This document shows positions 8,290-15,667 of a stretch of 64,000 bases of DNA, one piece after another. The translations under genes were made by a program, and so were the position numbers. Under the pieces are notes generated by a model, which saw nothing but the letters and a program-made list of their open reading frames with translations, was not told where the DNA came from and did no database searches. Each line of letters opens with the position of its first letter. Positions within the stretch are counted from its first letter, which is position 1. The stretch is from an uncultured Oscillospiraceae bacterium (GTDB lineage: Bacteria > Bacillota > Clostridia > Oscillospirales > Ruminococcaceae): positions 1-64,000 of the forward strand of contig CAKSKU010000008.1 of the NCBI GenBank assembly GCA_934465295.1. Reading direction: 5' to 3'.

Positions 8290-9530
8290 TCGTCCTCACC
8301 TCCGTACATATCATAAAGCCGCCGAATGTCGCTGTAAAATTTCTCTTTAAGCTCCATATCAGTCGTGTCGAAAGCGGCTATCCTGCCGATGAAAGTCTTT
8401 ATCCACGGTGACATTTCGTTTGCGTCAAAAACATCGGCATCGTAGGCGTATCTGCCGTCTTGGAGCTTGGTTATCGTGCCGTTTCGTCCTTCACGTTCAA
8501 GACGTTTGAGAATGAATTTCTCACTGTTCTCATCAAGCAGTATTTCCAGATGTATATGCTCGGTCTGACCGTGTTTGCGCTCATTCCCGAAGCTTGTTCC
8601 CCAGAGAAGATGCTCGTTGTTTTTGTAAAATTCATAATACCTGTCATAATCGCCGCAGAACTCCCCGAGCTTTACGGATTTAACGCTGTCGAGCCTTGCC
8701 GCATACAGTCTTTTCTTTGACAGATTATACATTATAAGATAGTTCCTGCCCGTTTGCACAGAGCTGTGTATTTTCAGCGGAACTGCGCAGCTTTCAACTT
8801 TTTTGCCGTTTTTGATGCTGACGAGGGATAATGTTATCTCACGTTTTTCTTTCATCGCAGTCATCACATCAAGCAGTATCTCATCATCGAGGGTATGTAC
8901 CATATATGCGTGTTTTCGGGTGAAAATGCGGTTCGTGATGTCGGCTTTGTCCATGATGAAGCTTCCGACAACGCCGAACGGTACCTCCTCCGAGAAAAAA
9001 GATATCATATCCGAGAGCATGGGGGAGAGCTTCATAATATCTTCAATATAAACGTCAGATTTTCTGAAAAATACGGACTTTCCGACCTTGCGCCGGAGAA
9101 GCAGACCCTCCTCGGCATATTCCTTCAGCTTTAGCCTTACGGTCTGAAGGTCAAAGACCATTCCGTATTCCGAAACTATCTTATCCGTTATCTCGGAAGC
9201 GGTCAGTTCGCCCTTTTCAAGCATATCCATTATCAGAAAATGAAGCTTTATATCATTGTCGGTGTAGGTCGCCGATTTGAAGCATTTGTATAAAGGGTTC
9301 TGATAGATCTGACTGCTGTCGATCTTCACTGCGACCTTTTTCTGATGCCCCGTCTGCTCCGTATGTATGAAATCGGAAAGCCAGCTTTCTATCCTGCGCT
9401 TTTCATTATCGTAAGTCCGCTTGCTTTTGACCGTCTGATCCTCTCTTGTGCGAAAGCCGAATATATAGAAGTCACGCACATAATCCCTTACCTTGTCAAA
9501 GCTTTTTATAAGCTCGGAATACACAGCCAT
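8286..9530 (-). CDS. WYL-domain transcription regulator (first of pair)
   Basis: This 414-residue protein has a winged-helix-like region (about residues 80-145, LEKGELTASEITDKIVSEYG followed by LKEYAEEGLLLRRKVGKS) and a WYL domain (about 220-300, GRNYLIMYNLSKKRLYAARL). The frame opens 14 codons earlier at 9572, but that start lies inside the promoter. The ATG at 9530 has AGAGGAGATGAGG just upstream and is chosen. It is the first gene of a two-gene operon of WYL proteins, 139 bases from the divergent rtcB. By analogy with RtcR in proteobacteria, which senses RNA ends and activates rtcBA, this pair may sense a nucleic-acid damage signal. That is inference. Confidence 0.87.
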   Translation of the reverse strand: MAVYSELIKSFDKVRDYVRDFYIFGFRTREDQTVKSKRTYDNEKRRIESWLSDFIHTEQTGHQKKVAVKIDSSQIYQNPLYKCFKSATYTDNDIKLHFLIMDMLEKGELTASEITDKIVSEYGMVFDLQTVRLKLKEYAEEGLLLRRKVGKSVFFRKSDVYIEDIMKLSPMLSDMISFFSEEVPFGVVGSFIMDKADITNRIFTRKHAYMVHTLDDEILLDVMTAMKEKREITLSLVSIKNGKKVESCAVPLKIHSSVQTGRNYLIMYNLSKKRLYAARLDSVKSVKLGEFCGDYDRYYEFYKNNEHLLWGTSFGNERKHGQTEHIHLEILLDENSEKFILKRLEREGRNGTITKLQDGRYAYDADVFDANEMSPWIKTFIGRIAAFDTTDMELKEKFYSDIRRLYDMYGGEDE

Positions 9531-9551
9531 ATCCTCATCTCCTCTGAAAAT

Positions 9552-9580
9552 ATTATACAACATATTTTTCACATAATCAA
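9552..9580 (-). promoter_or_regulatory. Promoter of the WYL pair
   Basis: On the minus strand TTGATT (9580-9575), 17 bases, TATAAT (9557-9552). Transcription would begin just upstream of the AGAGGAGATGAGG ribosome site, which fixes the start at 9530. Confidence 0.8.
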
Positions 9581-9610
9581 CGGCTTATAAAACATCGCAC
9601 CTTTTTTTAT

Positions 9611-9639
9611 ATGATAATGGAAAAACTTTCAGCTATAAT
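9611..9639 (+). promoter_or_regulatory. rtcB promoter with weak -35
   Basis: Consensus -10 TATAAT (9634-9639) has only ATGATA (9611-9616) at the -35 position, spacing 17. A good -10 with a poor -35 fits an activator-dependent promoter, and the WYL proteins encoded next door are the natural candidates. Confidence 0.6.
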
Positions 9640-9669
9640 AAAATCAACGAAAACGAAAGGACGATGAAT

Positions 9670-10905
9670 ATGTTTGAATACTTTGACAAAGACAAAATGC
9701 TGATACCCATAAAAATATGGGCGGCTTCTATTGATGATATTGAGGAAAGCTGTCTTGAACAGGCGGTGCATCTTGCAAACCTGCCGTTCGCAGTTGACCA
9801 TATAGCTCTTATGCCCGATACGCACACGGGAAAGGGAATGCCGATAGGCGGCGTTATCGCCTGCAGGAATGCTGTAATTCCGAATGCTGTCGGCGTTGAT
9901 ATCGGCTGTGGAATGGCATTCGTTCAGACGGATATCCCCGTAAAGCTTCTCCGTGAAACAATGACGGGGAGCGGTGAGCTTATAAAGGTGATAATAGGGG
10001 ATATTCTCCGAACAATTCCCGTTGGCTTCAAGCATTACAGCAAGCCGCAGACCTCAGCGGTGCTTGACAGAGCGCAGTCGGAAATAAGCAAATATTCCGC
10101 CGATGAGGAGCTTATCGGATATATTGAGGAAAGCTATTTTTCGGTCGGAACGCTTGGCGGCGGCAACCATTTCATCGAGATACAGGAGGACGAAAACGGT
10201 CTTGCGTGTATAATGCTCCATTCGGGAAGCCGTATGTTCGGAAATATGATAGGACAGCATTTCAATGCGCTTGCTCACGGCATAAATGACAAGTATTTTT
10301 CTGTTGTGCCGTCGTCATACAATTTGCCGTTCCTGCCCGTTGATACGAACGAGGGTCAGCGCTACCTGAACTGGATGCACCTTGCAATGGATTTCGCATA
10401 CGAAAACAGAGCCGTTATGCTCCGAAAGGTCAAGGAGATCTTCGCCGAGCAGGTTGAAAAGTATACGGGACTTGTGCCGAATTATTCGGACGAGGTCAAC
10501 TGTCACCACAACTATGCCGCACTTGAAGAGCATTACGGCGAAAATGTGTGGGTTCACCGCAAGGGTGCTGTTCATGCCGCAGAGGGTGAGGTCGCAATAA
10601 TCCCCGGTTCTATGGGTTCAAACAGCTACATTGTGAAAGGTATTGGCAATGAGGAAAGCTTTCTCACTTCATCTCACGGTGCAGGAAGAAGCTATTCGAG
10701 AAAGGGTGCGGTCGAGAAATTCTCGGTCGAGTCCGTTATGGTCGATCTGAAAGAGCGGAACGTTGTTCTCGGCAAGAACAACAAAAGCGACGTAGCCGAG
10801 GAGTGCCGCTTCGCATACAAGGATATCGATACAGTTATGGAAAATCAGAAGGATCTTACCATGCCCATAAAGAAGCTCTTTACGGTCGGCGTGGTAAAAG
10901 GGTAA
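9670..10905 (+). CDS. rtcB: RtcB-family RNA ligase
   Basis: RtcB joins RNA 2',3'-cyclic phosphate or 3'-phosphate ends to 5'-hydroxyl ends using GTP and Mn2+. The family signatures are all present: DTHTGKGMPIGG, VGVDIGCGM with the metal-binding Cys, GGGNHFIE, HSGSRMFG, and near the C-terminus SSHGAGRSYSRKGA with the His that becomes guanylylated. At 411 residues it is the usual size of bacterial RtcB. ATG at 9664 is also in frame, but AAAGGA (9656-9661) is only two bases from it and eight from 9670, so 9670 is preferred. It is the first gene of rtcB-DIP1984-ncRNA, divergent from two WYL regulators. No RtcA cyclase is encoded here. The expected role is cytoplasmic repair of cleaved tRNA or rRNA. 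Confidence 0.95.
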   Translation: MFEYFDKDKMLIPIKIWAASIDDIEESCLEQAVHLANLPFAVDHIALMPDTHTGKGMPIGGVIACRNAVIPNAVGVDIGCGMAFVQTDIPVKLLRETMTGSGELIKVIIGDILRTIPVGFKHYSKPQTSAVLDRAQSEISKYSADEELIGYIEESYFSVGTLGGGNHFIEIQEDENGLACIMLHSGSRMFGNMIGQHFNALAHGINDKYFSVVPSSYNLPFLPVDTNEGQRYLNWMHLAMDFAYENRAVMLRKVKEIFAEQVEKYTGLVPNYSDEVNCHHNYAALEEHYGENVWVHRKGAVHAAEGEVAIIPGSMGSNSYIVKGIGNEESFLTSSHGAGRSYSRKGAVEKFSVESVMVDLKERNVVLGKNNKSDVAEECRFAYKDIDTVMENQKDLTMPIKKLFTVGVVKG

Positions 10906-10918
10906 AGGAGATGTTATT

Positions 10919-11371
10919 ATGAAGCTTGCATCAGCATTATCGGAAAGAACGGATATCCAGAACCGGATAAGCGAGCTTTCCGTAAGACTTAACAACAACG
11001 CAAAAATCCAGGACGGCGACAAGCCTGCCGAAGACCCCATTATGCTTATGGGCGAGCTTGACAGGCTGTTCAAAAGGCTTGAAGAGCTTATGGCAAGGAT
11101 AAACCTCACCAACAGCAGAACGGTCAGTGACGGCAGAACTATCACCGAGATACTTGCGCAGAGGGACTGCCTCAAGAAAAAGATCGAGATAACCCGAAAT
11201 TTTCTTAACACCGCAAGCAGTAAGGTGAACCGTATGACAAGAACGGAAATAAAGATCGTCAGCACTGTTCCCGTTGCGGAGATACAAACGGAGCTTGACG
11301 GACTTTCCAAACAGCTCCGCATCGTCGATGAGAAGATCCAGGAGCTGAACTGGACTACCGAGCTGATATAA
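10919..11371 (+). CDS. DIP1984-family protein
   Basis: This 150-residue, highly helical protein matches the DIP1984 family along its whole length: MKLASALSERTDIQ at the start, SVRLNNNAKIQDG, LMARINLTNS, LAQRDCLKKKIE, the strongly conserved RTEIKIVSTV and the terminal ELNWTTEL. The family has no proven biochemical activity. Heptad-like helices suggest a coiled-coil scaffold. It starts 13 bases after the rtcB stop with AAAGGAG, so the two are co-transcribed. A tRNA-like RNA starts about 11 bases after its stop codon. The constellation suggests a scaffold or RNA-binding partner in RtcB repair, comparable to the role of Ro/Rsr in other rtcB operons (inference). Confidence 0.9.
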   Translation: MKLASALSERTDIQNRISELSVRLNNNAKIQDGDKPAEDPIMLMGELDRLFKRLEELMARINLTNSRTVSDGRTITEILAQRDCLKKKIEITRNFLNTASSKVNRMTRTEIKIVSTVPVAEIQTELDGLSKQLRIVDEKIQELNWTTELI

Positions 11372-11381
11372 AAAATGGGTT

Positions 11382-11491
11382 GGGAAATTATGCAGAAGCG
11401 GATGCACTCCTACAGCGGGAAAAAGCTGATCTATGGTGAGATCGGGGCAGGTCTTTTGAGGTTCGACTCCTCAGCTTCATTCGCATTGCCC
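11382..11491 (+). ncRNA. tRNA-like RNA of the rtcB operon
   Basis: The region folds into a tRNA-like shape. The closing stem is GGG/CCC (11382-11384/11489-11491), ATGC/GCAT (11390-11393/11483-11486) and GAAGC/GCTTC (11395-11399/11474-11478). A D-arm-like CAGC-GGGAAAAA-GCTG spans 11413-11428. An anticodon-arm-like GATCT-ATGGTG-AGATC spans 11428-11443 (one shared G). A perfect T-arm TGAGG-TTCGACT-CCTCA spans 11457-11473, with the canonical GGTTCGACTCC box. It is not a normal tRNA: 13 extra bases separate the acceptor-like stem from the D-arm, the variable region is 13 nt, and no CCA-type end or usual acceptor is present. Y RNAs (YrlA) with tRNA-like modules lie beside rtcB in other bacteria. 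This is probably a functional analogue, perhaps bound by DIP1984 (inference). Confidence 0.7.
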
Positions 11492-11571
11492 GTCAGATTT
11501 ACAATAGCATTATAAAAAATTATTTTTACTACCACGCATCGGCTGCATACGGGTTGGGAAAAGTCTTAAGG

Positions 11572-11604
11572 AAAGTGAGGTCGGCAGGACTGCCGCTTCG
11601 CTTT
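11572..11604 (+). other. Stable hairpin, possible second small RNA
   Basis: AAAGTGAGG (11572-11580) pairs with CTTCGCTTT (11596-11604) around CGGCA-GGAC-TGCCG (11582-11595). It is preceded by GGGTTGGGAAA near 11551, a motif that also occurs just before the tRNA-like RNA (11377-11387). The terminator at 11615 follows at once. It is either the 3' end of the operon transcript or a second small RNA. Confidence 0.45.
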
Positions 11605-11614
11605 ATGAAAAAAG

Positions 11615-11658
11615 CCTGCGCCTGCAAGAAAATTTCACTTGCAGGCGCAGGTTTTTTT
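11615..11658 (+). terminator. Strong terminator of the rtcB operon
   Basis: CCTGCGCCTGCAAG (11615-11628) pairs perfectly with CTTGCAGGCGCAGG (11638-11651), followed by TTTTTTT. It ends the rtcB-DIP1984-ncRNA transcript. Confidence 0.92.
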
Positions 11659-11666
11659 GTTTGTAA

Positions 11667-11778
11667 TACTAAACACCAAAAAAGGAAAAAATCTGCGCCG
11701 AAATCGCATATAAACCTGTTTTCAACAGCCACAAGATTGTCGGCTTGATTTTTTCTAAATTTTAAATGGTGTTTAGTA
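11667..11778. repeat. MITE-like palindromic element (copy B, 112 bp)
   Basis: It is bounded by TACTAAACACC (11667-11677) and GGTGTTTAGTA (11768-11778). Core ATCTGCGCCGAAATC and AGATTGTCGGCTTGAT match copies C and D in reverse orientation. It carries the longer loop with CCTGTTTTCAACAG shared with A and F. No coding capacity is visible. Confidence 0.85.
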
Positions 11779-11788
11779 TAAATTCGTT

Positions 11789-14700
11789 TTATCCGATCTC
11801 AAATTCCGCATAAAGAACAGCCTGCTTTTCGGGAGCGTCGCTGAACGATATCTTCACTTCCGCACGGTATTTTGCAGGCTTTGCGTCCGCCGACACAGCA
11901 CGGTAATATTCCACGCCCTCGCCTGCGAAGATGTACATTGCTCCGTCATTGATCGACGATGCGTATTCACCGCTTTCTAAGATCACAATGCCCTCATCCG
12001 ATGCGGCGATATCATGGTCGGTGTTGTTCGTCAAGGTCAGAACCGCTGTTGAAGCTGTGCTGTCGTAGGTCGCCGTAAATTCGATTTTTGAAAGTTCGGC
12101 GTCGGGGATAGCTTCTGTGGGCGAGCGTTCGATACGAATGCTTTTTACTATCGCACTGCGTACTTCTTCGGTAAGGCTCTCATCTGCATAAAATCTGATA
12201 TCTGCGCTCAGACCGTTTCTTGTTACGATGTATTCATAAATTTCCGTGCCGTAGGATATTTTATGCACCGTGTAGTCAAAGCCTGTTTCTGCGCTGTTGA
12301 CGACCGTTGTTTCGTCTATGATGTCATCATCGGTGAGGAAAGAATAGTCCTGATCTTTGACTGCATTGTAAACGCTGTCTATCCTAAATATCGGCTTGCC
12401 GTAATAATATCCCGAGCTGTCTATAGGTGTCCATTCGCTCGGCATCCTGAACGAGATCACAGCCGTTCCGTTCACATCGTCCGAAGTAACAGTCCCGTCT
12501 GCGTTAAATGTTCCTATCGGCATTTCCACCGAGATATCCTGCATCGCATCAACGTCGATCACAGTGTGAACAGGTGCGATGCTTACCGTTCTGAGAATAT
12601 CCTCCGCTTCGGAAAAGCTGAATTCTTCGCCGTTGGAAAAGCTGAACACTGCGTAATATCCGTTTTGGTGAACAACGAAATAATGCGTGTCATAAGCCTC
12701 CATTGAGGTGTGGATATAATAGCTGTAAGGGTCGTTATCACCGCCGTATTTCTCGTCAAGCTTTTGTATCTTGCGTCCCAAAACCATATCCGTCAAAAAG
12801 CTCTCGGTCATAATTCCAAAGCTGTCGGGATAAACGACATTCTGTTCAAGCATTTTTTTGTCGCCGAGCATAAATAAGCCGTATCCGTCAGCGACCCAGT
12901 TCTTGGGAACGGAAAAGCGAATGTCAACTATCTCCGCACTTCCGCCAAAATTGTATCCGCCGTATTCATCGGGGAAAACTATCTGACGTTTTAATGATAT
13001 CTGCTGTAAATGTGTATGTACGAAAGCAGGCTCATCAACTATGTCATCATCGGAAATGTCCTTGGGTTCTTCGTCATTCAGTGTCATCGTGAGGAAATAT
13101 GCAGGCTGTTCAAGACCGATATCACTCACGGGTTCACCGCCGTACTCAACGGTCACGCTGTCGCCGACATTGAAAAAGTCGTTGCCGACAAGTGGACGGC
13201 TGTAAACAACGACAGGCTCGTTTGCCTTGAAAGCTCCCGAATTTTCGTTCGGTATAATAACATACTCCTGCCACTCATAGCCCGTTATCTGTTCATTGCC
13301 GCCGACCTCGGAGATCGTTGCCGTGAACTGTCGGGGCGAATAATTAACCTCGTCAACGATACGGAAGCCGTCTTCATTTGCGGCGGTGATGATGTACGAC
13401 TGCACGAAATTTCCGTCAAGTCTGTACCCCGCAAAAACTTCAACAATGCTGTCATTTTCGTTCACATTGTACTGCTCCGAAAGCGGCGGCAAGGTGTATT
13501 TCCAAGCCTCGTGGAAAAAGCTGTCCTGCTGAACGGTGAGCGTGAAAATATCATCATCGGAAACGCTTTTGCTGTTGAGGTAAGCTCTTGCCGCATCTGT
13601 CGGCTGGGTGAATTTTTCCGAAGAATTGCCGTCGGCGGCTTTGAGCCGATATATCTCCCAACTGTATTTTACATACCAAAGTTCACCGTCCATTACAAAA
13701 ATATAGCTGTCAATGCCGCCGTCCTTATCGGTGAGGATTTCAGCGCAGTATTTGTTTTGGTAGTCGGAAAGGTGCTTTGCTCCTTCCTCCCAGCCGATGC
13801 TCTCCATACTGTTGTATGTGCTGTCCCATTCTTCATCGGTGAAAGGTATCTCCATAGGTTCGGAAAGCGTGTATGTATGCATCATATTCTCGCCCGATAT
13901 CGTGAGCGTTCCGTCCTTTATTTCATAAGTCAGACCGTTGTCATCGCCCGAATAGAGGTTCTTGTAAGGTGCAGTGTACAGAAGCTTATCCGTGACGTAA
14001 GTTCCGTTCGGTATAGGCTCGAAAGTGCTGTCCTTTTTCACCGCATTTGTAAGCAGACAGACTGCGGCGGCAATAACTGCGATGACCGCTGAGACAACGG
14101 CGATGACCTTCGGTTTTTTCGCACCGAGAACGCCCTTTATGCGGCTTTTTATATTGCTTTCGCCAAAGCTGAGAACACCGCCGAGGGAAAGCCTGTTCTG
14201 TTTGAGCGAAATGTTCAGGAGTGCGTTCGCATACGCCTTTTTCACGTCCGAATCAAAGCTTCCGAGAGCCTTTTCATCGCAGGAAAGCTCCATATCCTTT
14301 GTCATGAGCCGATATGAAAGCCACACCATCGGGTTGAACCAGTGAACGCAGAGCGCCGCCATTGCAATAAGCTTCACGATATGGTCTTTGCGGTCGATAT
14401 GGGTCTGCTCATGTGCGATTATGTAAGGTCTGTCCTCGCCGGCGAGGTTTTCGGGGAGATATATGTGCGGTTTTATCAAGCCGAAAACGAACGGCGTTTC
14501 GATGCTTTCACAGGTGTAAACATTTCCGTCCGAAAGCTTCGCATTTTTCACCTTTTTCTTAACGGAAATGTATGAAACCACCGTGTAAACAGCCATTGCA
14601 AGCACTCCGACTGCCCAGACAAACGCTCCGACAGCCATTGCGATCTGCATCGGGTTTGCACTTGTATTCGGCTGTGCAGGAGGAAGCTGTTCGCTTATCG

Positions 14701-15001
14701 CATTGTTCACGGGAGGCACGGAAACGGTTATCCTCGGCTCTGCGGCATATTCAATATCGTTCGGGATAAACTCCATCTGTCCCGAGGTAATCGCAGGCTT
14801 TTCGGGAACAAGCACGTTGAAAATACTCACCGCCGATGAGAACGAAAACGGGCACAAAAGGCGTATTCCAAGTATCACCCAAAGCATATAGGAATACTTT
14901 TTCGGGAGCTTTTTCATTGCGATGCGCAGGATAATTATTGCGGCGGCGATGTATGCGCCCGTTATGCTCATATTGAGTACAGTTCTGAAAATTTCCGTCA
15001 T
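11789..15001 (-). CDS. BlaR1/M56-type membrane metallopeptidase sensor, long
   Basis: This is a protein of about 1070 residues. The first 320 residues form an M56 domain: membrane segments near 10-30, 40-60, 120-145 and 300-320, zinc motif HEQTH (H197, E198, H201) and the downstream MELSCDEKAL ligand region. Family members signal by cleaving a BlaI-type repressor. The remaining 750 residues are predicted outside the membrane and are not the usual penicillin-binding domain. They contain several related units with DDD(I/V)(I/V)DE motifs (for example SDDDIVDE and TDDDIIDE) and a C-terminal beta-rich domain. ATG at 15001 has GGAAAGGTGAT upstream and is preferred to the GTG at 15010. It follows blaI by five bases. 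The ligand is unknown. Confidence 0.85.
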   Translation of the reverse strand: MTEIFRTVLNMSITGAYIAAAIIILRIAMKKLPKKYSYMLWVILGIRLLCPFSFSSAVSIFNVLVPEKPAITSGQMEFIPNDIEYAAEPRITVSVPPVNNAISEQLPPAQPNTSANPMQIAMAVGAFVWAVGVLAMAVYTVVSYISVKKKVKNAKLSDGNVYTCESIETPFVFGLIKPHIYLPENLAGEDRPYIIAHEQTHIDRKDHIVKLIAMAALCVHWFNPMVWLSYRLMTKDMELSCDEKALGSFDSDVKKAYANALLNISLKQNRLSLGGVLSFGESNIKSRIKGVLGAKKPKVIAVVSAVIAVIAAAVCLLTNAVKKDSTFEPIPNGTYVTDKLLYTAPYKNLYSGDDNGLTYEIKDGTLTISGENMMHTYTLSEPMEIPFTDEEWDSTYNSMESIGWEEGAKHLSDYQNKYCAEILTDKDGGIDSYIFVMDGELWYVKYSWEIYRLKAADGNSSEKFTQPTDAARAYLNSKSVSDDDIFTLTVQQDSFFHEAWKYTLPPLSEQYNVNENDSIVEVFAGYRLDGNFVQSYIITAANEDGFRIVDEVNYSPRQFTATISEVGGNEQITGYEWQEYVIIPNENSGAFKANEPVVVYSRPLVGNDFFNVGDSVTVEYGGEPVSDIGLEQPAYFLTMTLNDEEPKDISDDDIVDEPAFVHTHLQQISLKRQIVFPDEYGGYNFGGSAEIVDIRFSVPKNWVADGYGLFMLGDKKMLEQNVVYPDSFGIMTESFLTDMVLGRKIQKLDEKYGGDNDPYSYYIHTSMEAYDTHYFVVHQNGYYAVFSFSNGEEFSFSEAEDILRTVSIAPVHTVIDVDAMQDISVEMPIGTFNADGTVTSDDVNGTAVISFRMPSEWTPIDSSGYYYGKPIFRIDSVYNAVKDQDYSFLTDDDIIDETTVVNSAETGFDYTVHKISYGTEIYEYIVTRNGLSADIRFYADESLTEEVRSAIVKSIRIERSPTEAIPDAELSKIEFTATYDSTASTAVLTLTNNTDHDIAASDEGIVILESGEYASSINDGAMYIFAGEGVEYYRAVSADAKPAKYRAEVKISFSDAPEKQAVLYAEFEIG

Positions 15002-15006
15002 AGCGA

Positions 15007-15360
15007 TCACCTTTCCGTGTATTCATCGATGAGCTTTTTCAGCTCCTCCGCTTCTGCTTTGGTTATCATTTCTTTCTGCAAAAACGCCGTCAGGAACATC
15101 GGCAGAGAGCCGCCGTAAGCCTTTGAGATAAGGTTCTCCGAGCGTTCGGTCAGCACCTCTTCACGGGAGCAGAGCGGCGTTATCACAGCATTTTCGCTTT
15201 TGACAAAGCCCTTGCCCGAAAGCTTTTTTATAACGGTATAAACGGTGGATTTTTTCCAACCGAGGTCGTTGAAAGCCATTGTCACAAGCTCGCCCGAGCG
15301 TATGGACTCATTCGCCCATATCAGCTCCATAAGCTTCAGTTCGCTGTCCGAAATTTTCAT
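15007..15360 (-). CDS. BlaI/MecI-family repressor
   Basis: This 117-residue winged-helix repressor has SDSELKLMELIWANESIRSGEL, STVYTVIKKLSGKGFV and a C-terminal dimerisation helix region, as in BlaI/MecI/CopY. Such repressors bind TAGTCTA-like dyads as dimers and are cleaved after sensor activation. Two dyads lie immediately upstream (15383-15400 and 15416-15432), so autoregulation of the blaI-M56 operon is likely. No beta-lactamase gene is present, so the output beyond the operon itself is not evident. Confidence 0.93.
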   Translation of the reverse strand: MKISDSELKLMELIWANESIRSGELVTMAFNDLGWKKSTVYTVIKKLSGKGFVKSENAVITPLCSREEVLTERSENLISKAYGGSLPMFLTAFLQKEMITKAEAEELKKLIDEYTER

Positions 15361-15382
15361 AAAAGTGCCCCTTTCAAGTGTT

Positions 15383-15443
15383 GGTCGATAGCTATAGACC
15401 TATCCGTTAAGCTAAGTCTATCATAATAGACCAAATTTGTCAA
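15383..15443 (-). promoter_or_regulatory. blaI promoter with two operator dyads
   Basis: On the minus strand TTGACA (15443-15438), 17 bases, TAGACT (15420-15415). The dyad GTCTATcataATAGAC (15416-15431) fills the spacer, and a second dyad GGTCGATAGCTATAGACC (15383-15400) overlaps the start of transcription. This fits repression by BlaI. Confidence 0.8.
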
Positions 15444-15473
15444 GGGGTTTTTTGAATTTGTCGGAGAATTTTA

Positions 15474-15573
15474 TACTAATTTTTAAACTGAAAGTGTACA
15501 AAAAATCAAGCAAAATCTCGTATATATGGGTTTTGCACCGATTTTTTGTCTACACTTTGATTAAAAATTAGTA
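15474..15573. repeat. Variant MITE-like element (copy E, 100 bp)
   Basis: The ends are TACTAATTTTTAA and TTAAAAATTAGTA, different from copies B-D. The inside (AAAAAATCAAGC, AATCTCG, ATATAT, GATTTTTT) aligns with them and the length is also exactly 100 bp. It lies 30 bp from the blaI -35. It fills most of the 300-base gap before the next gene, and a TATAAT at 15623-15628 may serve that gene. Confidence 0.7.
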
Positions 15574-15667
15574 TTAACGCAGGATTTACACAGTCAGGGT
15601 CGCAGGATTAACATTGTTTGTGTATAATTATATTAATGTATAGCAAAAAAACAGGGGGAATACAGCA

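Noticed and set aside
11382..11491. Ordinary tRNA gene
   Set aside because: The T-arm is perfect, but the acceptor/D-arm spacing, the broken closing stem and the 13-nt variable region do not fit any tRNA class. It was therefore called tRNA-like.
13010..14092. 360-residue plus-strand frame
   Set aside because: It is a shadow of the M56 sensor gene on the opposite strand, with no start signal and low-complexity text.
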